A stretch of 64,000 nucleotides of DNA from Limonium bicolor (Eukaryota > Streptophyta > Magnoliopsida > Caryophyllales > Plumbaginaceae), in NCBI GenBank assembly GCA_023374045.1, contig CM041783.1, positions 125,551,503 to 125,615,502 of the forward strand. The letters run 5' to 3'. Position 1 is the stretch's first letter. Each line of letters begins with the position of its first letter. Below the pieces are notes generated by a model. That model did not search any database, was not told the origin of the DNA, and was given only the letters and a program-made list of their open reading frames with translations. Made by a program: the position numbers and the translations under genes. This document shows positions 19,373 through 32,130 of the stretch, in pieces.

Positions 19373-21746
19373 TGAAATACCCCGAATTTAAATATTGGGA
19401 TTAAAATTAATCTCATATGTATTTAAGGGCCTAATGGTACCCAATTAATACTAGTAAGGAAAAATAAATCCAAAAGAAATAAATAAACGCTTAAAAAGCG
19501 GAAAACGCTAAATAAGCGTTAAGTAACCATAGGAGGTATGAGACCTCGGTTAGCGTGTTATATGGATTATAAAGGTTTAATAAGACCTAAATAATATATG
19601 GGAACAACTCCCGAAGAAAACGGATCCAAATAAGGCATTAAAACGCTAATAGGGCTTTAACGCACGTTTTTCGAGAAAACCCAAAAACGTGATTTTAAGT
19701 GGTCAAACAGACCCGTAAAAATTATAAACCATTAAATAATAATTATTAAGCATTTATGGGAGCTTAGTAGTCAATAAAAATAAAGAAACGAGAAAATTCC
19801 GGAAAACGGGCCCGGTTAGTGAACAGTACCTAAACCGGGTAAAATAACGAGCGTTTTCTGTAAAAGACGAAAAACGCTCCAGCTAGTACAACTGTAGGGG
19901 GGGGCGGTTTTTATCAGTCAAATAACTCCCTCACACACACATGTAACTAGCTAATTAAATAAGAGAGCCAAAAGCAAAAAACAATAAAGTAAAAGCTACT
20001 TTATTCTCTTCCCTCTCACCTTACTCTCACAATTCACTCACCTCTCTCTTTCCTTCCTCCCCTCCATCGAATTCTCCCTCCTCTCTCTGCTGGAATGGGC
20101 GATTTTGAGCTCTCCCCACAACAGCAATGGCTACTCTATCTTCTTCCTCATGCTCCATCCACATGTAAGCTCCAAATCGAAAACAAATTACATATTTGAA
20201 CTCCCCTCATCATCCTCTATCATTCTCTCTTTTCGAAATTCGAAAAGGATGAGTTTCATCTCCATGGGTTTTCCCCATTTGAAGAGAAAAGCACACCATT
20301 ATGGAGCTTGGAGTCTCCTCTTTCCAACAAGGTAAAAATCTACATGAAAAACTCATGTTTTCTTCATCTCCCTTCATAACCGATTTTTACCCTTGTGTAA
20401 TGCCTTGTTTTCTCTCTCTCTTTTGAGCATAATATCAACCTTACAATGGTGGTGGATTCACCTTCTTGAACCAAGGGGCTAAAACCCCTTTAAAACTCTC
20501 CAAAGGTAAACCCTAGAAATTTCATTTCAAACACTTCAATGAATTGACATTAATTTAAGAGTTAGTATATTAATTGTAGTGTTTTGTGTTCATTTGGTGA
20601 TGGGAATGGAGTTTGGAAACTCCATTCCCCACATGGCCGATTTGGGCAAGAAAGGAAGAAGGAGGAGAGATGAGAAAGAATGAAGGAATTATAAGCTCAA
20701 GGTAAGAGCTCCTTACTAATGTTAATTTTTATGCATTAGAGCAATGGAGTGGGTAAACAAGTAAAAGAACCTAAACTATTGTATTGGTATGGGAGTCTAT
20801 GAAGTTTTGAGTATTTGGGAACTAGTGGGTAAGTTGTAGGCCTTAGAGCCAAGTATATTGTGTGTGAGTATTGGTATTGATGTTGGAAGGAGATGAGTAT
20901 TGATGTATTGTAATGGTTTAGATTGCCTTGTACTGCTGGTAGGACCCTTGTATGGGTGTGGCTAGAATAGGAATGGTTTTGGTGAGAATGTGTATGTGTG
21001 GCTAAGTAAGAAAAGTAGATGAACTATGGCAAAATTTTGGTAGGAATATGTGCATTTATGGATGACTTGGTGAATGGGAGAACCAAGGTATGTATTGAGG
21101 ATAGTAGAGATGTTTAATGACCATGGAGTAGTGATTATAGTATGAGAATGAAAGAATGTAAAATCTGCAACAAAAGTGTTGAATGGTATTGGAGGAACTA
21201 GGAGAACTTATGTACTTGACCTAGGGAATGAGTGTTGGACTTGAAGTGGTGAGACAATGCATTGTAGGCCTTGGAGATGGCATTAGGAGAGGAAATTATG
21301 TATGGAGGAAGTAGGAACCAAAATCTGTAGCAAAGAGGTATCAAATTGTATAGAAGAACTAGGAAAGATTAGTGTGCAAGAATTGGTAAAAAGAATGTTG
21401 GACTTGGGTATAGATGGTACAATTGCTTGGAAATGAATTGGCATGGCAAGAGGAGGTATTTGGGATGCTAGGAGTGACATTGGTGGAGGAAGTATTGGAT
21501 GGTAGGAGTTGTAGCAAAAACTGTAGCGTTAGAGAATGAAAAACTGTTATAAGTGTTGAAAGGAAGTGAGGAAATTGTGTAAATTGGTTGATGGATTTAG
21601 TAATGAACTTGATGAATGAACTAAGGTGAATTAGAGGATTTAATTAGTGTTTAAACATGTAGGAAACATGTGGAAATGAGTAGGAAAAGATTGGGTGTGA
21701 ATTGAGTAGAGTTTGAAGTTCAAAATGAGTAATTAAAATAAGTACT

Positions 21747-21996
21747 GGGCTGGACCGACCCTAGCAGGGTCGGTCGACCCGAAAATTTGCAATCTCGGAA
21801 GCTTCTGCATCCGACCAACCCAGGGGACCGACCCTGACTGGGTCGGTCGAGTAGAAATTTTAGACGGGAAATGCTTCTGTAACAGACCGACCCAAGGACC
21901 GACCCTGGCTGGGTCAGTCGGATTGGAATTTTCTGTAATTGGAGTCTCTGCAGCCGACCGACCCATGGGTCCGACCCAGGGTGGGTCGGTCGGGTC
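21747..21996 (+). repeat. Four-copy two-arm/one-antiarm array (LTR2)
   Basis: Same as the LTR1 array, including CCGACCAACCC in unit 2, where LTR3 has CCGACCGACCT. Confidence 0.88.
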
Positions 21997-22034
21997 AAAC
22001 TTACAAAAAAAAAAAACTAAAAGATTATGATTAG

Positions 22035-22060
22035 TATATATATATATATATATATATATA
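22035..22060. repeat. (TA)n microsatellite in LTR2
   Basis: About 13 TA units at the site that has about 22 in LTR1. Confidence 0.95.
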
Positions 22061-23684
22061 CCCACCGATACATATGAGCATATATATGTAAGTATACCAT
22101 TGTTAGGCAATGAAAAGTAAGTAAATAAAATGTAAGTATAGGACTGTAAAGACTTAGTAAGTGTGAGTTAGGAAACATAAGGATAATCGAACTAAATTAA
22201 TGATAGTTAGATTAATTATTCGATCGTATGTATATCATAGGATTTGATTTGTGAACACCGGAGGAACGTTGGGATACAAGTACGACGGTGAAAGGTATGA
22301 TTTCTTCATGTCCTGTATCCTAATCTGGTTACCCCGATTTATGTGCTTATTTGATCACCTAAATAAGATAAATGCACGAATCGGACTATATTGCACTTAC
22401 CTGTGCTTGATTTATGTTGTTCTTGATATTTATTGTCGTGAGCACTAGTTTGTATAATTCATGAAATGTGTGAATGATGAGGACTTGTATTCGAATCTTG
22501 TATTGTGCTTAAGTATTGTGTTGTATTTTGTATAAGTAGGTATTGAGCATAGTAATTGTGTATGTGGCTTGAATGAATGACTTCTGCTAATTCCTAACTA
22601 CCTAACTCCTAACTTAAGTGAGTAAACCGGAATGAGTAGAAGTCCGATATAGCTTCGGCCACGCATGAGGATGCGGAGTCACAAGAGGTTGGCTGCAATT
22701 CCTGACTCTTAAACTGGTCCGCGGCCAAAATCCCTTAAATGGGTAGCATCCCGGATTTGTGAGTCAAGTAAATCCCAGAGGTGGGACGGAGTAGTCCCCA
22801 GGGCCGGAGGTCCCGACGACTTAACTTGAGTAAGAGTAAGAGTAAGTAAGTATGGATCCGTAAGTATGTATGAGTATGAGTATGTATATGTATGTATGAA
22901 GTAACGAGTAAAAGAGTAATCTCCACCCGATTAACCCGGGTGGACCAATGAAGCTAACAAGTATCGTATGTTGTGCATGTAATGTATGTGTGTAATTCGG
23001 AAAAAGGTAAGCATGTATTGAATGGTTTACGTTGTACTTCTTGTATGTAATGAAGTGTATGTATGTGTGTATGTCTTACGTACTGTATTGCAATATTATG
23101 TATAAGAGCATGTATGCATGTATGTCTGAATGAAATCAACCGCATGTATACAACCAAGTGGTCGGCGTACCCTCACTAGTACGCGGGGTATGCGGTTATC
23201 ATGCTCGGCGAAAGCTGACCCCTTCGGGGGACATTTTTTAGTGTGCAGGTACCCGAAGCGAATATGGTCGAGGAAGAGACCGGAGGCACACCCTTGTACT
23301 TAGAAAGTAAGTAGTTGTGAGAAAATGGGTAGATGTAGACTCTTAGAGAGTATGTATGAACTTGGAAGAGACATTATAAATGTATAAGGATTCTAGTAGA
23401 CTCGGTGAAGTATATTGTATTGTATGGATTGAGGAGGAGTAAGTAGTGAATGGAGCATTGTTGTAATTAATTGATGAATGGAGTATGTATTATAGAGGTG
23501 TAGTACTCGGGATTCCGGTCCATCAGACCGATGTTGTAAGCAGTAGTAGTAGCCTTGTTAGCCATGTGGGTGGCTAACGGCATTGTATCACCCATTGTAC
23601 GTAAGTAAGTATCCGCTGCGTGTATCTGATGTGTAAAGGGATTGGACGGTAAGCATGTATTAATGGTAGGGGTGTTACAAAAAG

Positions 23685-23696
23685 TGGTATCAGAGC
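23685..23696 (+). promoter_or_regulatory. Primer-binding site, INT2
   Basis: TGGTATCAGAGC after LTR2. The hairpin ATCAGAGCGG-AGTG-CCGCTCTGAT spans 23689-23712. Confidence 0.92.
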
Positions 23697-26458
23697 GGAG
23701 TGCCGCTCTGATGACTAGAAATACCAAGTCTAGGAAATACCGAGTTAGGAATTAGAAGCTTAGGGCTAAGGGCTGAGTGTTAGCATTAGAGACATGCTAG
23801 TTAGGAACTACCGGTGAGTACCGGATACCTACAATACCAGTCCCGCCCGCCGCACACCCCACTGTATAACTTGGGAAAGGACGCCAGAGAGAAGAAAAGT
23901 CTTCTCATACTCGGGGAAAACCCGATCTGGCAGTGGTGAAGCAATCACACGGTAAACAAGAACCGACATATGATAGATTCCAAGAACTGGAAATCCCGGG
24001 GATGGATCCCGATTGAACCGCAACACCGCACGTAATGGCGGTAGGATGAACACTCCAACCACGAGGAGGCTGCAACTTACAACAGCATGGGGCGACGTGC
24101 TTAGCAGTCGCGAAACCTAGCTAGCTAACCAACAGCAGGAAAGAAGCACTCACCGTGCAACGGAATGGAAAAGGGAGCAGCAACGGAACCCGAGACACAA
24201 GTCTACGGGATAGTAATACTTGAATAATACCACCAACGGTATGCTAGCCGACTAAGGACATAGTCAGAAGCGGTTAACTCCAAAACTATAATGCCATTAA
24301 GGTTGCAGTACCTGGGCGATAAGCTCAGACAACTACAAGAACAACCATGAGATACAAACCAATAGGACTACGAGAGTAGTGCCTAAACGAGGAAGGTTCA
24401 GTAACCACCACAAATGTGTGGGAACGAGCCACAAGGAACGACACTAAACCAAATAGAACGGGAACCTCCAAGAAGTGGAGGAGTACCCAGATCTACGACA
24501 GCCATGTCTAGACCACCAAGAAGCCACCTAAAGGAGCGAGTATACCAATTATAGTTCAATAAGATCGAGGGAAGCGTCAACAAGACTAACAAACACAAAT
24601 GGAAACCATACCGTGACCGGTATAGGATTACTCAAAAACCGCCAGTACCACGCACTTGCTACGGCAAGTGCAGTAAGAACATGAACATGTAAAGGAATAC
24701 TCACACGTCACAATTACATAGTAATGTATGGTGACCGTAATGAAACAACCACAGATCACACATCCTAACAACCAGACGTATGAAACCTTGGGAAGGCTTA
24801 ACGGCCGACTACTGTACTTACCAGTCAGCGAGAAGCTAGACTTGGTCAAGACCTCAAGCATGGTTATGCCATGAGAGACTTCTTTTAACACCGAACCATA
24901 TTTTAAAACCCAAAAATTTTCTTTCAAAACCATAAACCTTCTTTTAAAACCTTGGATTTTAAAACCAGGCCAACAGCATTACGGTGAGTATCAAAGAGTG
25001 ATACAAGAGGATTTGACAATAGAATACTACACCTAGGCGTGTGACGAACACTACGAGTGTACCCGTTACGGGATGTGGGACAACCGCACTCCGAAGGAGC
25101 TTGCGGGCCCGACATATAGTTGGGTAAGTGGTAACGTATCAACATGGTACCCCATATATGTATACATGTAGTGTACGACACACGGGAAGTAGTCAACTCC
25201 GCTCTACGGACCATCAGTAAGTTCAACCCAGGACAGCTGGACACCTCAGAGGATCAAGCATAAAGGAACTCAGAGAATCCATCTGAAGATGAGGAATAAG
25301 AACTAGGAAGTGCAAAGAGCACATGCTAGTAACTATAGACGTTGGATATGTCTCAAATAATCTAAGCAATTACCTGACAGCTGGATGGAATGCCCCGCCT
25401 AAACACATTAAGGCGAATGCCTAACGTGAACCTAACAATACTCAACAAACGGGGCAGAATTCCCAAAAGCAATCACAAAATTACCACGAAGCACAATCCA
25501 TGATCGGAGAGGATATTCAAACCTAGTCTCAAGTACTAGGAACAAGTATAAACAGTCTACCCAAGGACGGGAGACGTCATGACCCAAAAGGGGACAACTC
25601 AAGTACAATACCACAAGACGGTACAGTGGACAACATATCATAAACATTAGCCGGATGTAACGGCATAACTACCAGCACCCAGGAGCGATCCTTGAAGGGT
25701 GTCTGCGTTAACAACAGTTGAACAAGCACAATGATATGAGCACGGGAGCTAAAACGAACACTCGGTTAGGACACCGAAGGGATTTCACTTAACAGGAAAT
25801 GCCCTAAAATACTGAGAGGCACCTATTGACACCAGATTGCCTGAAGGGTCTCCTATGAACGGAAGCGTGACGTCACGACTTACCATGGAGCCCAATAATA
25901 TCTCAACCTATGACGGTATACATGGAGTGGAAACATGTATAAGCAGCTTACGAAGAGCATGGCTCGCAACAATTCGGCTTAAAAGCCATAAACCAACTAC
26001 GTTATGCAACTTAAACGGTTGCAAAACCCACACCATTTGATAACAAGACTTGCAAGAGATATTGCCGCATACGACAAGAAATCAACAACTGGACCCTCAG
26101 TTCAAACCCAACATCCTGAGTGGCTTGGAGTAATGGCCACCTCAGTGTCACTGTCACTAGAGCATCGGTCTAGTATGCAGTTGACGGAGTTTAATTACCC
26201 CTCATGCCTTCTGTGGCAATTGTACACAGAGGCATAAGAAGCATGATAATGCCAACATTAGCCTAGTCCACACTTGGACTCTACGAGAAACCCAAGGGAA
26301 GGTACCCCTCGTTAACCGAAGACCACCAATGCGGTGATGATGTGAACCCTTAGAAAAGGCTTCCATCTACTATAACAATAAAACCACACAATAGATATTG
26401 CCAAGCGGTGATGGAATAAGGAAATGAGATTTCCAAACCATTACGACTTAAAGGAGTA

Positions 26459-26463
26459 AGCAT
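26459..26463. repeat. Target-site duplication AGCAT, left of solo LTR C (copy 2)
   Basis: Same site and duplication as copy 1; the partner is at 29235-29239. Confidence 0.88.
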
Positions 26464-26996
26464 TGTAACGACCCCAAAACCACCCTGGTTGAGAGACCGT
26501 TACACGCCGCGCGCTTATTACCTAAGACAACGCAAGGCTACACTAGCGAACTCCCAAAACAGAACTGAAGCTCGTATATTACCAAATAAACAATTACAAC
26601 ATGTCTTTACAATACACAGGCGGAAGCCAAACTAAAATACAAAGCATAATCTAAATACAACTGGGCCCTAAGGCCAAACAAACTAAATACAAAACTCAAA
26701 TGCCAAAACGAAAAGCAAGAGCTGAATCTCCAAGCACGAACTAAAACCTGCAAATCAGACGGAGATAGGGGGTGAGCAAAACTATTGCTCAGCAGGTGAT
26801 AAACTTCATCAGCTGAGCACGCTCAAAACATAATCTGAACATACATACTTATACATATACAGAAGCGCTTAGCCAGGGCGAAACCAAAGTCAAAGCAGGA
26901 GACTTTCAAATAGGCGGAAGTCTAAAACAGAAGAGGCTAAGCAGTGGTCAAAGTATACACTTAATAGCAGAAGGAAAACTGAAGCTGAAAGCTTGA

Positions 26997-27090
26997 CGAA
27001 ATCAGAAGCTTAAGAACCTCAGAAGCTTAAACACAATCAGAAGCTTAGCAAAATCAGAAGCTTAGCAAAATCAGAAGCTTAGCAAAATCC
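26997..27090. repeat. AATCAGAAGCTTA minisatellite in solo LTR C, copy 2
   Basis: Five units, one more GCAAAATCAGAAGCTTA than copy 1. Confidence 0.8.
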
Positions 27091-27930
27091 GGAACTTATC
27101 AGAAGACAGTACGCACACAGCAGACCGTCTCAATCAAATACTGATAGAGCAGACGAAGTGGAGCACTTTACAAACCAGAAATCCTCAAAAGACAGGAAGC
27201 ACACAGCAGCCTATCTGAGTTTGAAAACAAACAGAACTGGCGGAAGCAGTACAAGCAAACATAGGTACTCAAAGGACAGAAAGCACACAGCAGTCTGTCA
27301 AATACAAAAGCAGAGAGAACGGACAGAAGCCGAACAGAACACAAACAGAAGTGGGACACTAGCACCAAGCATAGCACTCAGAAAGGGTCAAAGACCCATG
27401 GATCTAACAGATCCCTCGACAACGCAGAAATGACCCGAAGGCCAAAGGGTTCGTCAACCCCACAGAACAGATTGGGCATGACCCACACTCAGAACGACGT
27501 CTACATGGTATACCACGGAATAGCTCGACCCAGCCATTCACGGCTCAGAAGCAGAGTAACTAGGTCCCAAAACAGAGGCTTAATCCAAACAGATCGAAGC
27601 TTAATACAGAGCAGAGCGGAAGTCTTAACCAGATCAGAACAGAAAGCGAAAGCCTAGCAAAATCAGAGAAGGAGCTTACCAATGGAAAGCCTTAGCAAAA
27701 CAGAAGTCGAACCCGATTAGTAAATACGAAAGCAAACTGAAGTCAGAGGTTGAATCATATTTTCAGAGCAAAACAGAGTTCAAAAGATTAACGGAGACCT
27801 TAAAATCAGAAAACACTTAAACCCATGCTAAAACACGTGAAAACAGATAGTACTCGAAAAGAGGAATCCAACGCCGCAAACGGCACTCAAAACGGAGCTC
27901 GAACGAAGAAGTTATGGTGAAAACAGAGGG

Positions 27931-28243
27931 GTGTCCGAACTTGTGTCCGGACGTCGAAGTTCGGACGCAAGTCGAACTCAAATCCGCAGAAAATTTCAAG
28001 GTGTCCGAACATCCAAGTTCGGACGGATGTTCGGACGTCCTTCGGAAAACAACTCGAGGAAAGTCCGAACATATGTCCGAGCTTCAAAGTTCGGACACAT
28101 GTCGAAGAGAAAATCAGAGGCGCAAAACAGGGTGTGTCCGAACTTCCAAGTTCGGACGGAAGTTCGGACACAGAGAAATTCTCAGAAAATCCAGACGCAA
28201 CAGAGCGTGTCCGAACTTCCAAGTTCGGACGGAAGTTCGGACG
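27931..28243 (-). repeat. Five-copy two-arm/one-antiarm array in solo LTR C, copy 2
   Basis: Reads the same as the array at 15176-15488. Confidence 0.88.
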
Positions 28244-29234
28244 CGCCGAAAAGTGCAGTTTACAGAGGCGATTTTCACACGAACAAAAGCACAAGACAAT
28301 GCCAAATTAACATATGTTTGCAGCAACCAACTTTGGGGATTTAAGCCATTGAACGGCAGTAAAACAGACAGAATAAACACACACACGAAGTTAATCAAAC
28401 GATTTAATTTACAGAACGAAACTCTTAAATCAGAAGCACTCAGAGTTTGCAAAACAGAAGGGAATCACAGAGGTAGATTCGCCATTGTCAAAATATACTT
28501 ATATATCAACATACGCAAAACACAACGATTCCCACGGGGTTGTAACACATCAAAACACAAATCCGGAACACACACAAAGTTACCACAAATCAGAAACCAC
28601 GCAAACACATACGGAAAACAACGAAACTAAAACCCCCGTGGGTGAACGCACACAACTGAATCCATCTACCACCTACCTCACATCCGTAGCTAAGCCATCT
28701 CTGCGGACTCTACGAATCGTCTTCCCGAATCTCCAACCGAATGATAATCCCTCGAATTGAACCGCTCCCAAAATATACAAAATCAGAATTAGAAAAGAGA
28801 AGAGGAAGCCTCAACGAAGAAGAGAATCAGATCTACAACCCAAACCTGACTGACGACTGACAGACGAGCAGAATTCCACGGGCGGATCTCCAGCGATTAT
28901 CAATCAAAAGGAATTGAAGAAGAAGATGAGCAAAGGGAGGAGAAGTTGAGAGCAATGAGAACGTCGAGAGAACCGTCAGGGTAGTGGAAGGAGGAATAAT
29001 AACGTGAATAGAAGTTTTAGAAAGGAAGAGAATAAATTAAAGAATTAAGAAGTCCCTTCCCTAAAAATAAATAAATAAAAGAAGCATGTTATTTCTAATT
29101 CTCCTTCCTCAAGCTATGACCATAATATTTAAGGAATGTCATAAACACTCTAGTATAAGGTACAAATTAATCTAAACTCCCTTTGCGAATCAGAAGGAAT
29201 ATGATAAAATAAAAAAAAAATCTGGGGCATAACA

Positions 29235-29239
29235 AGCAT
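29235..29239. repeat. Target-site duplication AGCAT, right of solo LTR C (copy 2)
   Basis: Matches 26459-26463. Confidence 0.88.
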
Positions 29240-29966
29240 ACTCCATAAGCACCCAAACATGTGGTGGACCATTGTGTAAACGCCAACATAGCAACCTTGT
29301 CATTAGACCTATGAATGGAGACAAACCCCTCAACAAGAACTTTCATTCATCAATGACAGAGTACTCTTCAATCGGAGAACGGGACCAGAAAACCCTTGAA
29401 GTTTTGTGGGATGTCCTGGTAATATACATACAAGCAAAACTACACAGCCAGAGCCTAAACCAATGCCCATCTTTGGGAGGACAGTAATTGTCAAAAACAA
29501 TCAATGTGAGTACACATTGCACACCACGAATGACCAACGCACAAGAGAGCTTGTAAACCGGTAAATTGCTTTATCCTTGGTCAACCAAGATACTTGGCAG
29601 ATTGTATCACAAATGATGATAGAATGTGAGGTAAGTTAACCTACACATAAAACCTAAGTGGAATAAGACATCTCCACATTGGGAAATAATAAGATTGCCG
29701 TACGCTACGACAACCGTCATACACACAAGCACAGGAAACTCTTAGAGTATTTACACCATAAGGAAATGGTGCCAATGACAGTGTCACTAAGTAAAAAGGA
29801 ACTACCATAGTAACAGAAACAGTAAAAGCAATGTTGTACAATGAGTAAGAATACGGTGCGCAACAAGCGACCGCTATGAGGAAGTAGTTAAGTAATGACA
29901 CGGAGTATAAATACGAGATGACACACAGAAATATTCTTTCCTATCACATAAGTGACTTACTGTCAA

Positions 29967-30016
29967 GCGTTTACGCCTCTGCACTCTGTATGACTGAGTG
30001 TTTTGGCATTGCACTT
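29967..30016 (+). other. Conserved 50-bp interior block (INT2)
   Basis: Same as the block at 17209-17257. Confidence 0.6.
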
Positions 30017-30891
30017 GTTCAGCTAAGGATCTAATGAGATGGCTAGGGATATGGAGAATGTAAACCGTAGTAAATCTTTCCTTTCACCACGAACATGGCA
30101 TAAGCCAGTCAAGCAAGCTTAGCAACATACAGTGCGGCCTAAGGCCAAAGAAGCACGAAGAGTGTACAACACACTAGTAATCACAAGATGTGAATTCCAT
30201 TAGAATATAAGGTGAAAGGAGATACAAGGAAGTCACTAGGACCGGCGCATAGAAAATGCAAGGTCATACAAGGGAAGAACACTTGTACTGAACCAGAAGA
30301 ACTGGTATAATTTAGAAGCTAGTGACAATAGAGGAAGCACTACAGTTAAGCGGTGACTTAACCTCGCCTGACAATAAGTCGGAGGAACTTAACGAACAAT
30401 CGTGGGAGCACGAATAGCATGCGCAGAAGATTACCAGAGAGCCGGCTATAAATTTTAAACTCATTGAGTTCAAACACGGTAAAAGAATACCGCATTTGTT
30501 TAGTAAACCTTATTCACATAATAAACGGATAAGAAGGTGATGTATAGCACATTAAGGATAACAAGAAGGGTGAATAACCCAAGTTATCAAGGTCGCGCAG
30601 CAGAAGCTAGTGGGCCCTAGCTAGGAGATTAATGTACCTAGTAAGCATAGCAAAATGGCTATTAATGCCTTGAAGCCTAATAGGCTAGAACCGAATTAAT
30701 GATGAGTTAAATAAACTCATACAGAAGTCCTTGGTGCAAAGACTAAACCATTGGTATGGTTAAGATCCCTTTGACCAGAGCATATTGTATAGTATACGGT
30801 AGTGAAGCTAAACGCTTCAGTTGACCAGACTGATTAAACCAAAGTTTAATAATAATAAAATATGGTAGATTACGTGGGCGTAATCCCTTTT

Positions 30892-30904
30892 AAGGGGGGT
30901 AGAG
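30892..30904 (+). promoter_or_regulatory. Central polypurine tract candidate (INT2)
   Basis: AAGGGGGGTAGAG with the same upstream hairpins as in INT1. Confidence 0.6.
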
Positions 30905-32118
30905 CGAAAACCGCTTAATGCAAGTTTTATAAATAAAACATATAAAACTATAATGTGCATAGCACAAAAGATAATCTATCCGATGAGTGGTGCTTACGTT
31001 ATATAAACATACGTATGCACTCATAGTGAAATTGTGGTAACTAAGCATTAGACATGCAAATACCATAGGGCGAACATACCCATCTTGTAACCCAGCGTAA
31101 GAGTATTAGTAAAGAAGAGTAATGAGTAGTGGACGGAGCTCCACAAGTATTGTAACCTTTGAAGAAGTAGTACGAAATGAATTAGGATAGTAGATGAATG
31201 AAGCTTATGAGTAGTGGAATCGTAAGTAAAATATTTGAAACAATTGAAGTCAACTAAATCTTATTAGTGTAGTATTCCTAAGTTGGAATATAGGAGATGA
31301 TGGTGAGTAATGGATGGAAGTAGTGAAGGTTGATGAAATGAGCATTAGGATTGAACCATGGAGTAAAGCATTTGGGAAGTAGAGTGAGGACGATCGATGG
31401 ACTGATTCCATCCTTTAGAGATGTATGAATTTGTAATTACGACTAGAAAGAGTAAAAAGATAGAAAATGAAAACAATTAAATTATTTGTTTGATTGAATC
31501 TGATGTGGGAAGTCGAACTTGATCCTGATCAGATCAGGGGAAACCGAACACAAATTGGGGTGGAAAGATAGTTCAACACTAATGCTGATCACATCAGGGT
31601 CGAATGATTCTTGAAGCTCCCCTCAAGTGGTCACAAGAATCACACATAGGATAGAAGTAATGAATATAAACTGGAATATGGAGTTGTATGTTTTAGAAAT
31701 TTTAATTGGTAGTGGTGGAAGAATTTCTTTTAGTATGGAGAATGAGGATATGTTAGAAGTGAGCACCGAAGAAGATAGTAAGGTAGTATATGGTATTATT
31801 CCAAGGGCGGCGGGACATAGAGGAGTCCCGTGTCTAAATGACCTGAGCGCCTACGGGATTGGAATGTGTATTGCATTGCTTTGGGAATAGCCTTGCATTG
31901 TATGTATGAATAAATTTGGTAATGAGGAACCGGATGGTCGGTAGTAATGCGGATTGGAATAACTATCGTACATTGGTATGGTATGGTATGTAGAGACACT
32001 GAGTAATGGATTTGGGAATTGTAAGGAGGAAGAAGGTATGGCTTTGGTATTAGACACGTAAGAATAAGTAAGCATTGTAAACCTATAACCTCGAACAACT
32101 TTGAGGACAAAGTTCCTA

Positions 32119-32130
32119 AGGGGGGTAGAT
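32119..32130 (+). promoter_or_regulatory. 3' polypurine tract, INT2
   Basis: AGGGGGGTAGAT directly before LTR3. Confidence 0.9.

Larger units (their letters stand above)
19373..23679 (+). mobile_element. Element A LTR2 (shared middle LTR, recombinant)
   Basis: 4307 bp, complete, with primer site immediately after and polypurine tract immediately before. From 19373 to 21028 it has the variants of LTR3 against LTR1; from 21139 to 23679 it has those of LTR1 against LTR3. No target duplication flanks it. It serves both as 3' LTR of the first unit and as 5' LTR of the second. Confidence 0.92.
26464..29234 (-). mobile_element. Solo LTR C, copy 2
   Basis: 2771 bp, nearly identical to copy 1, with AGCAT on both sides. 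It differs mainly by one extra minisatellite unit and small indels. It shows that the duplicated unit already contained C. Confidence 0.9.
23680..32130 (+). mobile_element. Element A interior 2 (INT2), non-coding
   Basis: 8.45 kb, near-identical to INT1 including solo LTR C. It is the cleaner copy: where INT1 lost single bases, INT2 agrees with F. A few substitutions separate the two, for example CATTGGAATA against CATTAGAATA near 17440 and 30200. No coding content recognised. Confidence 0.85.

Noticed and set aside
19373..23679. LTR2 as an independent solo LTR or second insertion
   Set aside because: No target duplication around it, a polypurine tract on its left and a primer site on its right, and a mosaic of LTR3 and LTR1 variants.
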